64,000 nucleotides of DNA, from the NCBI RefSeq assembly GCF_000428945.1, contig NZ_AUAX01000001.1, positions 434,001 through 498,000 of the forward strand, given 5' to 3'. Made by a program: the position numbers and the translations under genes. Positions 1 to 11,091 of this stretch are shown piece by piece. Under the pieces are notes generated by a model, which was given only the letters and a program-made list of their open reading frames with translations, was not told the DNA's origin and made no database searches. This DNA comes from Hamadaea tsunoensis DSM 44101 (GTDB lineage Bacteria > Actinomycetota > Actinomycetes > Mycobacteriales > Micromonosporaceae). Position 1 is the first letter of the stretch; every line of letters begins with the position of its first letter.

Positions 1-22
1 TCCCATCCGTCCAGGCTAGCGG

Positions 23-2668
<2,646 letters not shown>

Positions 2669-2872
2669 CGTCGACCTCCCGCTCGGCCTGAACGCTTCAT
2701 TAGGCCGGGACGTTATCCATGCTATGAGCTGCTGAAAACGAGTCGTGAGGAATGGCACATTCCGCGGGGTCTGTCCCGTTCATTCCGGTTCGGTGGATCG
2801 CTCCTCCACGCACATTCGCGCCTGGGAGCGGTCCCACGATCACGGCGATCTTCACGTCGCTAGGGTGGTCGC

Positions 2873-3616
2873 ATGCTTCCCACGGTGACGGCAGTCCGAT
2901 ACGTCACTCCCCTGCGTGAAGGCGGTTCGCTGCCCGGCCTCGTCGAGGCCGACGACCTCGGCACCTATGTCGTGAAGTTCCGGGGCGCCGGCCAGGGGCC
3001 GAAAGCCCTGGTCGCCGAGGTGATCGTGGGCGAACTGGCCCGCCGGCTCGGCCTGCCGATGCCCACGCTGGCCGTCGCCGCCTTCGCCGCCGAGCTGGGC
3101 CGGGGCGAGCCCGACCCGGAGGTGCAGGCGCTGCTGCTGGCCAGCGCCGGCGACAACCTCGGCATGGACTTCCTGCCCGGCTCGTTCGGGTTCGACCCGC
3201 GCGCGCACCGGGTGGACAAGGAGCTCGCCGCGCGGGTGCTGTGGCTGGACGCCTTCGTCGAGAACGTCGACCGCACCTGGCGCAATCCGAACCTGCTGAT
3301 GTGGCACAACGCGCTCTGGCTCATCGACCACGGCGCGAGCCTCTACTTCCACCACAACTGGCCGCGCGCCGACAAGGCCGTCCTGCGCCCGTTCAAGGCC
3401 GAGGACCACGCCCTGTCCGACTACGCCGCCGGGCTGCCGGCGGCCGCCGCCGAGCTGACCCCGAGGATCACTCCCGCGCTGCTGGACGAGGTGATCTCGC
3501 TGGTGCCCGACGGCTGGCTCGGGGACCCGGCCTTCGCGACGGTCGAGGAGAACCGGGCCGCGTACCGGGACCATCTGCTGGCCCGCGCCGCGTCCCCGGA
3601 GGCCTGGCTGCCATGA
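2873..3616 (+). CDS. HipA-like kinase family protein
   Basis: 247-residue protein resembling the kinase fold of HipA-type phosphotransferases but much shorter than HipA (about 440). Visible kinase-like features are a VVKF strand near residue 30, a catalytic-loop-like WLDAFVENVDRTWRNPNLL around 125-145 and a metal-loop-like LIDHGASLYF around 153. There is no HipB-type antitoxin beside it. Instead its stop overlaps the start of a DUF3037 gene (ATGA), a pairing often seen in bacterial genomes. The start is supported by TAGGGT at 2861-2866, six bases before the ATG, which suggests a leaderless mRNA. Substrate unknown. Confidence 0.8.
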   Translation: MLPTVTAVRYVTPLREGGSLPGLVEADDLGTYVVKFRGAGQGPKALVAEVIVGELARRLGLPMPTLAVAAFAAELGRGEPDPEVQALLLASAGDNLGMDFLPGSFGFDPRAHRVDKELAARVLWLDAFVENVDRTWRNPNLLMWHNALWLIDHGASLYFHHNWPRADKAVLRPFKAEDHALSDYAAGLPAAAAELTPRITPALLDEVISLVPDGWLGDPAFATVEENRAAYRDHLLARAASPEAWLP

Positions 3617-3972
3617 AGACCTCCTTCGAGTACGCGGTCATCCGGCTCGTCCCCCGCATCGAGCGCGGCGAGATGATCAACGTCGGCGTGGTGCTCTACA
3701 GCCGCGGCCGGGACTACCTGGCGGTGCGTACGCATCTGGATCCCGCCCGGCTGCTCGCCTTCGACCCGACCACCGACCTCGACTCCGTACGCGCGGTCCT
3801 CGACGGCTGGGCGGCGACGTGCGACGGGGAGCGCCGGATGAGCCTGGGCGAACGGTTCCGGTGGCTGACGTCGCCGCGCAGCACCGTGGTCCAGGCCGGA
3901 CCGGTGCACAGTGGACTGACCGAGGACCCGGCCGCCGAGCACACCCGCCTCCTCGACCTCCTCGTCCACTGA
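3613..3972 (+). CDS. DUF3037 family protein
   Basis: 119-residue protein of the DUF3037 type. It begins with the characteristic pattern FEYAVIRLVPRIERGEMINVG, followed by VVLYSRGRDYLAVR. No catalytic residues are recognised. It overlaps the upstream HipA-like gene by four bases (ATGA), so the two are probably translationally coupled and work together. The biochemical role of the pair is not established; a kinase with a small accessory or target protein is one reading, and this is inference. Confidence 0.82.
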   Translation: MKTSFEYAVIRLVPRIERGEMINVGVVLYSRGRDYLAVRTHLDPARLLAFDPTTDLDSVRAVLDGWAATCDGERRMSLGERFRWLTSPRSTVVQAGPVHSGLTEDPAAEHTRLLDLLVH

Positions 3973-4148
3973 CCGGGGAGCCCTGCCCGCACGTGACGCG
4001 CCTCACGTTCGGGCGGTCAGCGGGGTGGAGGCGTTGACATCATCCATTGACGCTCGCCATACTCATTCCTCCGCGTGAGCGGCTCTCCACTCCGGGTGAG
4101 GCCTCCTCGGAGGCACGGGGGCATCCGGACTGGACGGCTCAGGGCTCA

Positions 4149-4218
4149 CAGCTCTCGGCTCACAGCTCTCGGCCCGCAGCTCTCGGCCCGCAGCTCCCGG
4201 CCCTCAGCTCCCGGCGCT
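4149..4218. repeat. Five tandem copies of a 14-bp repeat
   Basis: Five consecutive 14-bp units of the form CAGCTCTCGGCCCG start at 4149, 4163, 4177, 4191 and 4205. The last two have CTCCC in place of CTCTC. The array abuts and runs into the stop codon of the minus-strand glycosidase gene (4218-4220). The rest of 3973-4217 holds no recognisable gene; imperfect hairpins could end transcription from both sides. Confidence 0.85.
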
Positions 4219-5783
4219 CAGTGGCCGCCGCAGGCCGTACCGCCGCCGGCGTGGTACATCAGATCCTGGTGGACGACGGCGGTCCTGATCGGCGTCCGGC
4301 TCGTCACCCGCTGCACGACCGCTCCGCCGCGCTGCAGTTCGAAGACCGGCGTCGTGCCCGGCACCAGCGCGGCGGTGAAGGACACCAGCCCGGCCGCGGT
4401 GACGTCCTTCGTGGACACCTGCGACCCCTGCCGGATGACGAGCCGGCCCGCCCCCGCCAGGTACGCGAGCAGTTCGACCCGGTCCACCGCGGGATCGCCG
4501 TAGGGCACCTTCATCGTCACGGTCTGCGTACCGGTGAAGGCGGCGGCGGCCTTCTGGCTCCGGTGGAAGTAGTAGAGCGCGTCGCGGACGAGGCCCGGCC
4601 GTTTCCCGGTCTTGAGCCAGGCCGTGTAGTACGCCATGACGTCCGCGACGGCGTACCCGCGCTCGACGGAGGGCGCGACCCAGGACTCGGTGTAGTCGTT
4701 CCAGGTGATGAGGGCGACCCAGTCGGCGTCCCCGGCGATCGCCTTCTCCATCATGGCCCGCAGTGCCCCGCTGCCGGAGGACTCCCAGTAGCGGCCGTCG
4801 TAGAGCCGGTCGTCCTCGAACGCGATCGGCGCCATGTACGCCCGCCCGGCCGCGTGCGCCTGCTGTGCTCCGACGCGGTCCGTGTCGGCGCCCGACACCC
4901 AGCGGTTGCCCCACAGCGAGTAGCCGTAGACGGCCGAGTTCCACTCCGCCGACCTGGTGGCCGGTGAGCCGGACAGGAAGATGGGGACGAGCACGGTCTT
5001 GACGCCCTGGCCGGCCAGTGTCGTGCGGACACCCGTCCACCAGGCGGCCGGCTTGCGTTCGGGGTAGAACGGGGCGAGCACGATCGAACCGTCCACCTTG
5101 TACAGATTGGCCGCGTCCTTCACCTTGAGGACGTCGGTCACGATCTGATCCGGGCTGGTGTCCGCGCCCTGCTGCAGGTCGGGGCTCAGCATGATGCGGA
5201 AGCCGGGGTCCACCGACTTCGCCGCGGCCAGCATCGCCGGCAGCTGCGTCCACCGCGCGTCCGAACTGACGCTGTGGTACTCCCAGATGAAACCGTCGAG
5301 CCCGATGGCGATCGCCTGGCGTACCTCGGTGGCGAAGTCCTGCTGCCGCCAGTCGGAGCCCGAGCGCACGGACCGGGTCAGCGGCCGGTCCAGCACGCCG
5401 TCGCCCTGATGCACCCCGGGTACGCCGTTCGCCCGCCACTTCGCCCAGTAGTCGGCCGACGCGCTCTTGTTGTCGATCGAGACCGGATACGGCGGGAAGT
5501 AGTACGCGAACGCCTTCTTCTTGGCCGACCGCAGCGTGGCGGTCGACGGCTTGTCGAAGGCGTACAGGCCGCAGGAGGCGGGCTTGCCGGGCGTCGCGGA
5601 GGCGGCGGCGGACGCGCTCGCGGAGGCGCCCGGCGATCCGGCGGCGGCGGAGCCGTCCGCGGCGACGGACAGGGACGGTTCGGAGGAGGCGCCCGCCGTG
5701 GGATCGGGCGTGCTCCCGCAGCCGGCCGGGAGCAGAAGGAGCAGCGCCAGAGCGGCCCGCCGAGCAATGTCCACTGTGGCCAT
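4218..5783 (-). CDS. Lipoprotein glycoside hydrolase, GH71/GH99-like
   Basis: 521-residue predicted lipoprotein. The signal peptide ends in a lipobox (LLLLPAGC) near residue 22 and is followed by a Ser/Ala/Pro-rich linker to about 70. The catalytic region begins with KAFAYYFPPYPVSID and continues with WRQQDFATEVRQAIAIGLDGFIWEYH and FRIMLSPD. This is the barrel pattern of GH71 (endo-1,3-alpha-glucanase) and the related GH99-like group. WNDYTESW near 370 is typical of the barrel end. A small beta-sandwich may follow. It probably acts on alpha-glucan outside the cell; I cannot fix the substrate. CAGACT six bases before the ATG fits a leaderless start. Confidence 0.8.
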   Translation of the reverse strand: MATVDIARRAALALLLLLPAGCGSTPDPTAGASSEPSLSVAADGSAAAGSPGASASASAAASATPGKPASCGLYAFDKPSTATLRSAKKKAFAYYFPPYPVSIDNKSASADYWAKWRANGVPGVHQGDGVLDRPLTRSVRSGSDWRQQDFATEVRQAIAIGLDGFIWEYHSVSSDARWTQLPAMLAAAKSVDPGFRIMLSPDLQQGADTSPDQIVTDVLKVKDAANLYKVDGSIVLAPFYPERKPAAWWTGVRTTLAGQGVKTVLVPIFLSGSPATRSAEWNSAVYGYSLWGNRWVSGADTDRVGAQQAHAAGRAYMAPIAFEDDRLYDGRYWESSGSGALRAMMEKAIAGDADWVALITWNDYTESWVAPSVERGYAVADVMAYYTAWLKTGKRPGLVRDALYYFHRSQKAAAAFTGTQTVTMKVPYGDPAVDRVELLAYLAGAGRLVIRQGSQVSTKDVTAAGLVSFTAALVPGTTPVFELQRGGAVVQRVTSRTPIRTAVVHQDLMYHAGGGTACGGH

Positions 5784-5828
5784 CGGCAGAGTCTGCGCCT
5801 GAAGGCCGGTCAGGTCAACCCCGCGACG

Positions 5829-6431
5829 TCAGCGGATGAGACCGCGGCGGCGCCCCTCGACCGTCGCGGCCGTGCGGTTGTCCACGTCCAGCTTCGCGAA
5901 GACCTGCACGAGATGGGACTTCACCGTCGCCTCGCTGATGAACAGCAGCTTCGCGATCGCCTGGTTGGTGCGGCCCGCGGCCACCTGCTGGAGGATCTCC
6001 GTCTCCCGGGCGGTGAGCGTCTGCGCCGGCCGGCGTACGCGACCGACGAGGCGGGTCGCCACCGCCGGGGCCAGGACGGTCTCGCCGGCGGCGGCGGCGC
6101 GTACCGCGGCCACGAGCTCGGCCGGCTCGGCGTCCTTGAGCAGGTAGCCGAGCGCGCCGGCCGCGATCGCCGAGAGGATGTCGGCCTCGCTGTCGTAGGT
6201 CGTCAGCACCAGGACCGCGGGCGGGTCCGGCAGGGCGCGGATACGCCGGGTGGCCTCGGCGCCGTCGATGCCCGGGCCGAGCTGGAGATCCATCAGGACA
6301 ACGTCCACATCGGACGCGAGTGGCACGGCCGCCTCGCCGGACGCCGCCTCGATCACCTCGAACGCCGTGCCGAGGACCGAGCGCAGCCCCGATCGCATGA
6401 TCGGATGGTCGTCGACCAGGAGGACCCTCAC
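5829..6431 (-). CDS. NarL/LuxR-type response regulator
   Basis: 200-residue two-component response regulator. The receiver domain has the acidic pair at Asp7-Asp8, the phospho-acceptor Asp48 in VVLMDLQLG, the Thr switch in LTTYD and the Lys in YLLKDAEP. A C-terminal LuxR helix-turn-helix follows (TARETEILQQVAAGRTNQAIA near 140-160). The start is a GTG at 6431 that overlaps the histidine-kinase stop by four bases (GTGA), so the pair is co-translated. It probably controls the divergently oriented ABC transporter at 7628-9288, the usual arrangement for this kind of system. Confidence 0.93.
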   Translation of the reverse strand: MRVLLVDDHPIMRSGLRSVLGTAFEVIEAASGEAAVPLASDVDVVLMDLQLGPGIDGAEATRRIRALPDPPAVLVLTTYDSEADILSAIAAGALGYLLKDAEPAELVAAVRAAAAGETVLAPAVATRLVGRVRRPAQTLTARETEILQQVAAGRTNQAIAKLLFISEATVKSHLVQVFAKLDVDNRTAATVEGRRRGLIR

Positions 6432-7516
6432 AGCGGCACCGTCGCGCTGACCGCCGTGCCGCCACCGGGGGCCGCCTCGACCACGAACACGCCGCCGGCC
6501 TCCGCCACCCGCTTGCGCATCGCCGGCAGCCCGAGCCCCCCGGCGGGTACGCGTTCCGCGTCGAAGCCGACGCCGTCGTCGGCCACGTCCAGGCGTACAG
6601 CGGAATTCTGGAAGGAGAGGGTCACCACGGCCTGGCGGGCGGCACTGTGGGTACGCACGTTGGCGAGCGCGCTCTGGGCCACCCGCAGGAGGGCCACGGA
6701 GACGGGGGTGGGCAGCGGCGCGGGCTCGCCGTCCACGACGAGTGCGGTGGCGACGCCGAAGGGCCGCAGGTCGGCGGCGAGCCGGGCGAGCGCGTCGGGC
6801 AGCGAGCCGCCGGACAGCTCGGCCGGGGTGAGCTCGCGGACCAGGCGGCGGGCGCTCTCCAGAGCCGTCATCGCCGTACGCTCGGCGGCCCCCACGGCCG
6901 GCGGCGCGGCCCGCAGGTGCAGCAGGATGCTCGACAGGTCCTGCGCGACCGTGTCGTGGATCTCGCGGGCGAGCCGCTCGCGTTCGGCCAGGACGCCGGC
7001 GCGGCGCTCGGTGGCGGCCAGCCGCTCGCGGGCGTCCGCGAGCTCGCGCAGGAGGTCGGCCTCCCGGCGCAGCCAGCCGTAGACCTGGTTCATGACGATC
7101 GCCACACCGGCCCCGATGACCGGGCCGAGCAGGGCGCCGGGGTCGAACGTGCCCTGGTGGGCGGTGAAGGCGGCGGCCGAGGCGAGCACCAGGGCCACGA
7201 CGAGGAGGTGGCCCGGGACCGGGCGGAGCAGGTGCAGGCCGAGGAGCATCAGCGGGAAGGCCAGCCACACGAAGCTCGCCGAGACGGCCGTGAGGCCGAC
7301 CCAGCCGGCGACGAGCGCGCCCAGCCACAACCCGGGAAGGGCCCGCGACCTCGTGACGTCCGGGACGCCGGACGGCCGGGCCAGGAGGATCCCGACCGCG
7401 TACCAGGCGCCGACGACCGCCGGCAGGACGTAGGCGGACGCCGACACCGCTCCCACCACGAGCAGCACGGCGAACAGGACATGTTCGGCGCGGCGCAGCA
7501 GGGTTCGGGCGGTCAT
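6428..7516 (-). CDS. NarL-type sensor histidine kinase
   Basis: 362-residue membrane sensor kinase. Several hydrophobic segments fill residues 10-140, then a short coiled region leads to the HisKA_3 dimerisation box EREIHDTVAQDL-type with the phospho-accepting His at about 187. The HATPase_c domain follows, with DDGVGFD and GGLGLPAMRKRV. No separate sensory domain is seen, so the membrane part may itself sense a cell-envelope signal. TACCCT at 7524-7529 lies seven bases before the ATG, suggesting leaderless transcription. First gene of a two-gene operon with the response regulator. Confidence 0.93.
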   Translation of the reverse strand: MTARTLLRRAEHVLFAVLLVVGAVSASAYVLPAVVGAWYAVGILLARPSGVPDVTRSRALPGLWLGALVAGWVGLTAVSASFVWLAFPLMLLGLHLLRPVPGHLLVVALVLASAAAFTAHQGTFDPGALLGPVIGAGVAIVMNQVYGWLRREADLLRELADARERLAATERRAGVLAERERLAREIHDTVAQDLSSILLHLRAAPPAVGAAERTAMTALESARRLVRELTPAELSGGSLPDALARLAADLRPFGVATALVVDGEPAPLPTPVSVALLRVAQSALANVRTHSAARQAVVTLSFQNSAVRLDVADDGVGFDAERVPAGGLGLPAMRKRVAEAGGVFVVEAAPGGGTAVSATVPL

Positions 7517-7627
7517 ATCACCGAGGGTAGCCAGCTTTGAAGATCCACTGCCTGCATCGAAAGTTGGGGCCGGGTTCCCATCCGACGCCCGAGGTCGCCC
7601 GGGCGCCGACCGGCAAGCCTGGTGGAC

Positions 7628-8632
7628 GTGTTCATCGCCCTTCGTGATCTCAGATTCGCCCGCGGCCGGTTCGCTCTGCTCAGCGCGGTCGTCGCCGTGA
7701 TGACTCTCATGGTGGTCCTGCTCACCGGCCTGACCGCCGGGCTCGGCGCCGCCGCCGTCTCCGCCGTCGACGCGCTGCCGGCCGACCGGATCGCCTTCGC
7801 CGCGCCGCCGCCGGGCCAGGACGTCTCCTTCGCCACCAGCTCCCTGCCCTTCCCTCCGGCCGGCGCCACCGCCGCAGCCGAGCCGCTGGGGGTGGGAACC
7901 AGCCGCCTCGACGCCGGGTCACGCTCCGTAGCGGTCACCGTCCTCGGCGGCCGGCTCGTGCCGCCGCTGGTGCGCGGATCGGCGGACGGACTCGTCGCGT
8001 CCGACTCGCTCGACCTCGACGTCGGCACCGCCGTCTCGGTGGGCGGCGTACCGGTGACGGTCACGGGGACCGTGCGCGAGACGAGCCTCAGCCACCTGGC
8101 CGCCGTCTACGTCCCGCTCGCGGTCTGGCAGCAGGTCGCGCACACCGACCGGGTCACCGCCTACGCCCTGCCCGCCGCGTCCGCCGATCTCCCGGGCACC
8201 GTCACGCTCACCCGCTCCGAGGCCCGCCAAGCAGTTCCGGGGTACGCGTCGGAGCAGGGTTCGCTGACGCTCATGCGCGTACTGCTGCTGATCGTGTCGG
8301 CCCTCGTCTGCGGGGCGTTCTTCACCGTCTGGACCCTGCAACGCGGGCACGATCTGGCGGTCGTCCGCGCGCTCGGCGCCGGTCGCGCGTACCTGCTGCG
8401 GGACGCGGTCGGGCAGGCGCTCGTCGTGCTGCTCGGCGGGGTGCTCGCCGGAGCCGGGGTGGCCGCGGGACTCGGCGCGCTCGCGCGGACCGCCGTCCCG
8501 TTCGTCCTCGATCCGTCCACAGTGCTGCTTCCCGGCGCCGCCATGCTCGCCGTCGGCCTGATCGGCGCGGCCGTCCCGGTACGCCGCGTCACCGCAGCCG
8601 ATCCCCTGCTCGCGCTCGGAGGAGCCCGATGA
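7628..8632 (+). CDS. FtsX-type ABC transporter permease
   Basis: About 334 residues with the MacB/FtsX-like permease plan: an N-terminal transmembrane helix (residues 13-35), a large extracytoplasmic region and three C-terminal helices (roughly 215-235, 260-285, 295-315). I chose GTG 7628, giving MFIALRDLRFARGRFAL, the usual beginning in this family. GTG 7622 two codons earlier is possible. It overlaps the ATPase gene by four bases (ATGA). It lies divergent from a two-component system that likely senses the exported compound or envelope stress. Exporter or resistance role inferred. Confidence 0.88.
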   Translation: MFIALRDLRFARGRFALLSAVVAVMTLMVVLLTGLTAGLGAAAVSAVDALPADRIAFAAPPPGQDVSFATSSLPFPPAGATAAAEPLGVGTSRLDAGSRSVAVTVLGGRLVPPLVRGSADGLVASDSLDLDVGTAVSVGGVPVTVTGTVRETSLSHLAAVYVPLAVWQQVAHTDRVTAYALPAASADLPGTVTLTRSEARQAVPGYASEQGSLTLMRVLLLIVSALVCGAFFTVWTLQRGHDLAVVRALGAGRAYLLRDAVGQALVVLLGGVLAGAGVAAGLGALARTAVPFVLDPSTVLLPGAAMLAVGLIGAAVPVRRVTAADPLLALGGAR

Positions 8633-9288
8633 GCATCAGCCTCACCGACGTCACCGTGACCTACCCCGACGGCGGGCGTACGCTCACCGCGCTCGACCAC
8701 GTCTCGATGAAGGCCGACCCGGGCGACCTGGTCTTCGTCACCGGCCCCTCGGGTTCGGGCAAGTCGACCCTGCTGGCCGTGGCCGGAGCGCTGCTCACCC
8801 CCGACAGCGGGACCGTGCTGATCGGCGGCGCGCCGCTCGGCCCCGATCCGGCCCGCGTACGCCGGGAGCGCATCGGCTTCGTCTTCCAACAGGCGAACCT
8901 GCTGCCGTCGCTGACCGCCCGGGATCAGCTGCTGCTGACCGCCCACCTGGCCGGTACGCCCCGCCGCCACGCCGAACCGCGCGCCCGGGCGCTCCTGGAC
9001 CGGGTCGGATTGTCGGCGCGGGCCGACCGGCGACCGCACCAGCTGTCGGGTGGCGAGAAGCAGCGGGTGGGTCTGGCCCGGGCGCTCATGGGCTCGCCGG
9101 CCGTCCTGCTGCTCGACGAACCGACCTCGGCCCTGGATTCGGCCCGCGCACACTCCATAGTGGAACTCGTACGCGAGATCGTCGCCGAGAACCAGGTGGC
9201 GGCGCTGTTCGTCACCCACGACACGACCCTGGCCACGCCGGCCGACCCCCGCATCCACCTGACCGACGGCCACCTCGCCACCCCCTGA
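8629..9288 (+). CDS. ABC transporter ATP-binding protein (MacB/LolD type)
   Basis: 219-residue ATPase of the LolD/MacB class. It has Walker A GPSGSGKST near residue 40, Q-loop FVFQQANLLPSL, signature LSGGEKQRV, Walker B LLLDEPTSALDS and switch FVTHD. Its start overlaps the permease stop, so the two form one exporter in which this subunit provides ATP hydrolysis. Two copies of the permease presumably pair with an ATPase dimer. Confidence 0.95.
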   Translation: MSISLTDVTVTYPDGGRTLTALDHVSMKADPGDLVFVTGPSGSGKSTLLAVAGALLTPDSGTVLIGGAPLGPDPARVRRERIGFVFQQANLLPSLTARDQLLLTAHLAGTPRRHAEPRARALLDRVGLSARADRRPHQLSGGEKQRVGLARALMGSPAVLLLDEPTSALDSARAHSIVELVREIVAENQVAALFVTHDTTLATPADPRIHLTDGHLATP

Positions 9289-9352
9289 CCCCCTCCCCAC
9301 CGATTCTTGCGCGCTCCCCCTCTCTTGCGATCTTGCGCGTCCCCCCTCCCCG

Positions 9353-9420
9353 CGATCTTGCGTGAATGTCCGGGCTATCCGGGCATATGCCGCGGATTTT
9401 GGGACACTCGCGCAAGATCG
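9353..9420 (+). repeat. 68-bp palindromic element, copy a
   Basis: Arms CGATCTTGCGTGAATGTC and GACACTCGCGCAAGATCG flank a 32-bp asymmetric core containing GGGC. One of nine copies in the window. It lies 64 bp downstream of the ABC ATPase stop codon. Confidence 0.9.
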
Positions 9421-9630
9421 TCGGGGTCGGGAGGTGCCGCTGCGGGGTTTCAGGATCAGGCGTCGGCTTGTCGCTGACCGGTTTCCGATGCGATCCGGAC
9501 GGGGGCGATCCATCGCATGGCCTGCTGCCGACAGCCGCCCATTGTGGCCCCGAGGCGGTGACACTCGCCCAGGTCTTGGCCTTTGTCGCGACTATCCGAC
9601 TTGTGCGCGAGGGTGCCCGGGTGTGTTCGG

Positions 9631-9698
9631 CGATCTTGCGCGAGTGTCTCGAATTTCGTCCGGTGTGGCCGAAATGCCCGGACATTCGCGCAAGATCG
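9631..9698 (-). repeat. 68-bp palindromic element, copy b
   Basis: Same length and arms as the other copies, with the core in the opposite orientation (GAATTTCGTC in the left half and GAAATGCCCG in the right half). Confidence 0.9.
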
Positions 9699-9709
9699 CC
9701 GCCAGCCTC

Positions 9710-9793
9710 GAGGTCGAGGTCGAGATCGAGATCGAGATCGAGATCGAGATCGAGATCGAGATCGAGATCGAGATCGAGATCGAGATCGAGATC
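9710..9793. repeat. Hexanucleotide tandem repeat (GAGGTC)2(GAGATC)12
   Basis: Two GAGGTC units at 9710-9721 are followed by twelve perfect GAGATC units at 9722-9793. The array begins 11 bp after a 68-bp element ends. Each unit carries GATC. Copy number is likely to vary between strains. Confidence 0.95.
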
Positions 9794-9876
9794 AGGCCGG
9801 GTCGAGGCCAGGGCCAAGGCTCGGTCGGACTTTGTCGCGACTGTCCGATATGGTCCTCGGGTCAGGCCCGTTGCCA

Positions 9877-9980
9877 TGATCATGTAGCGCTATTCCGGCA
9901 GCGGGGACCACTTGGGCTTGATCGTGTAGCGCTATATCGGCGGGAGAGCGTTTTCTTGCCGGAATGGCGTTACATGATCA
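9877..9980. repeat. Triple 24-bp repeat with inverted outer copies
   Basis: TGATCATGTAGCGCTATTCC (9877-9896, extending to 9900) recurs directly at 9919-9942 with a few changes. It recurs inverted at 9957-9980, where the complement differs from the first copy at two of 24 positions. The outer pair could form a long stem. Confidence 0.85.
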
Positions 9981-10076
9981 AGGAGTTCGGCGTGATCATG
10001 CCGGGCGCTCGGTCGGGCTCGGTCGGGCTTTGTCCCGACTGTCCGATACCGGGTCGGGCGGGCCGGCACCATAGGT

Positions 10077-10449
10077 GATCGTTCGCGGTGGGGACGTAGT
10101 TTTCGGGGCCGCCGTCATGATCCATCGCGGCTGGGATGTAGCTATGGGCCGATTTTCTACATCCGAACCGCTGTGGATCGTGGGCGAGGGTGCGGTTTTT
10201 ACATCCCAGGCGCTGTGGATCACGTCCGAGCCGCTCCGCTGCCGGCTGTCGCCCGCGATGCGGGAGCGATCTTCCGTCAGGTGGACTGCAGTCGCTGATT
10301 TCCTGATCGTTTGCGGCTGGGGTGTAATTCCGGCCCGATCTGCATGATCGTTTACGCGTGAGGTGTAGCCAGAGGCGGTCAGCGTGCTCCAGAACCGTAA
10401 TTGTTCATGCAGTGGGCAGCCGTATTCACACCCCACCCGTAAACGATCA
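10077..10449. repeat. Cluster of seven GATC...TGTAG dispersed repeats
   Basis: Copies of a roughly 24-27 bp unit of two subtypes, TGATCGTTTACGGCTGAGG-TGTAG and TGATCCACAGCGGCTGGGA-TGTAG. Forward copies start at 10077, 10118, 10304 and 10345. Inverted copies end near 10179, 10221 and 10449. A matching cluster lies at 19574-19869. Confidence 0.8.
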
Positions 10450-10599
10450 ACCCGCCGAGCGCCCGCCGAGCACTCACCGAGCACTCGCCGGCTACCACCC
10501 GCCACCACCAGCCGCCCATATCGGACAGTCGCGACAAAGCCCGAACGGGCCGCGACGAACGCCGACCCTGATCCTCAGGGATCGCCTGCGGCGTGCGGG

Positions 10600-10667
10600 C
10601 GATCTTGCGAGAATGTCCGGGCATTCCTGGCAAACCCGACGAAATTCGAGACATTCGCGCAAGATCG
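10600..10667 (+). repeat. 68-bp palindromic element, copy c
   Basis: Arms CGATCTTGCGAGAATGTC and GACATTCGCGCAAGATCG. It ends six bases before the ridA stop codon (10674-10676), so it occupies the immediate 3' end of that gene's transcript. Confidence 0.9.
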
Positions 10668-10673
10668 TCGGGG

Positions 10674-11087
10674 TCAGGAGGTGGGGAGGGCTACTACGGC
10701 TTCCACCTCGACGAGGACGTCGGGGCGGAACAGGCCGGCGACGCGTACCAGGGAGGATGCCGGGTTCGGGCGGTCGCCGAGTGCCGGGCGCAACAGCGCG
10801 TCGCGGGCGTCGCGTACCGGCTGGAGGTCGGCGGCCTCGGTGAGAAACCAGGTCAGCTTGACGACGTCCGGCCAGTCCGCGCCCAGCGTCACCAGGACGC
10901 GGCCGAGGTTCTCCAGGGCCTGGGCCGTCTGCGCGCCGGTGTCGTCCGGCCCGACGAGCCGCCCGTCCGCGTCCAGCGGGACCTGGCCGGAGACGAAGGC
11001 CAGCGCCCCGGACACGGTGACGGCATGGGCGAATCCGAACCCCGGGGCGTTGCCGGGCACTTCGGTCACACGATCGATGATCCCCAT
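10674..11087 (-). CDS. ridA: RidA family protein (YjgF/YER057c/UK114)
   Basis: 137-residue RidA-type protein, a small trimeric enzyme family that hydrolyses reactive enamine/imine intermediates. Typical patterns are visible: FGFAHAVTVSGALAFVSGQVPLD, QTAQALENLGRVL and a C-terminal RPDVLVEVEAVV. The family's conserved Arg probably lies in NPASSLVRVAGL. TAGCTT at 11094-11099 lies six bases before the ATG and inside the 3' end of the upstream kinase gene, so ridA can be expressed from its own leaderless promoter. Confidence 0.93.
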   Translation of the reverse strand: MGIIDRVTEVPGNAPGFGFAHAVTVSGALAFVSGQVPLDADGRLVGPDDTGAQTAQALENLGRVLVTLGADWPDVVKLTWFLTEAADLQPVRDARDALLRPALGDRPNPASSLVRVAGLFRPDVLVEVEAVVALPTS

Positions 11088-11091
11088 GCCC

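Larger units (their letters stand above)
9289..10599. repeat. Non-coding repeat island 1
   Basis: About 1.3 kb between two convergent genes. Open frames here are low-complexity or built from repeats, and none resembles a known protein. The stretch contains two 68-bp elements, a GAGATC hexamer array, a triple 24-bp repeat, seven copies of a GATC...TGTAG repeat and four copies of TTTGTCGCGACTGTCCGA (9582-9599, 9831-9848, 10029-10046, and inverted at 10521-10538). Degenerate half-arms of the 68-bp element lie at about 9301-9350. The same families recur at 19.2-20.1 kb. Confidence 0.85.

Noticed and set aside
9212-10843. Several open frames across the first repeat island, including one of 238 codons on the plus strand
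   Set aside because: Their translations are made of the 68-bp element (repeated ILREC.../CANVRAF-like strings) and the hexamer array (RSRSRS, EIEIEI, DLDLDL). They have no conserved domain and the strands conflict.
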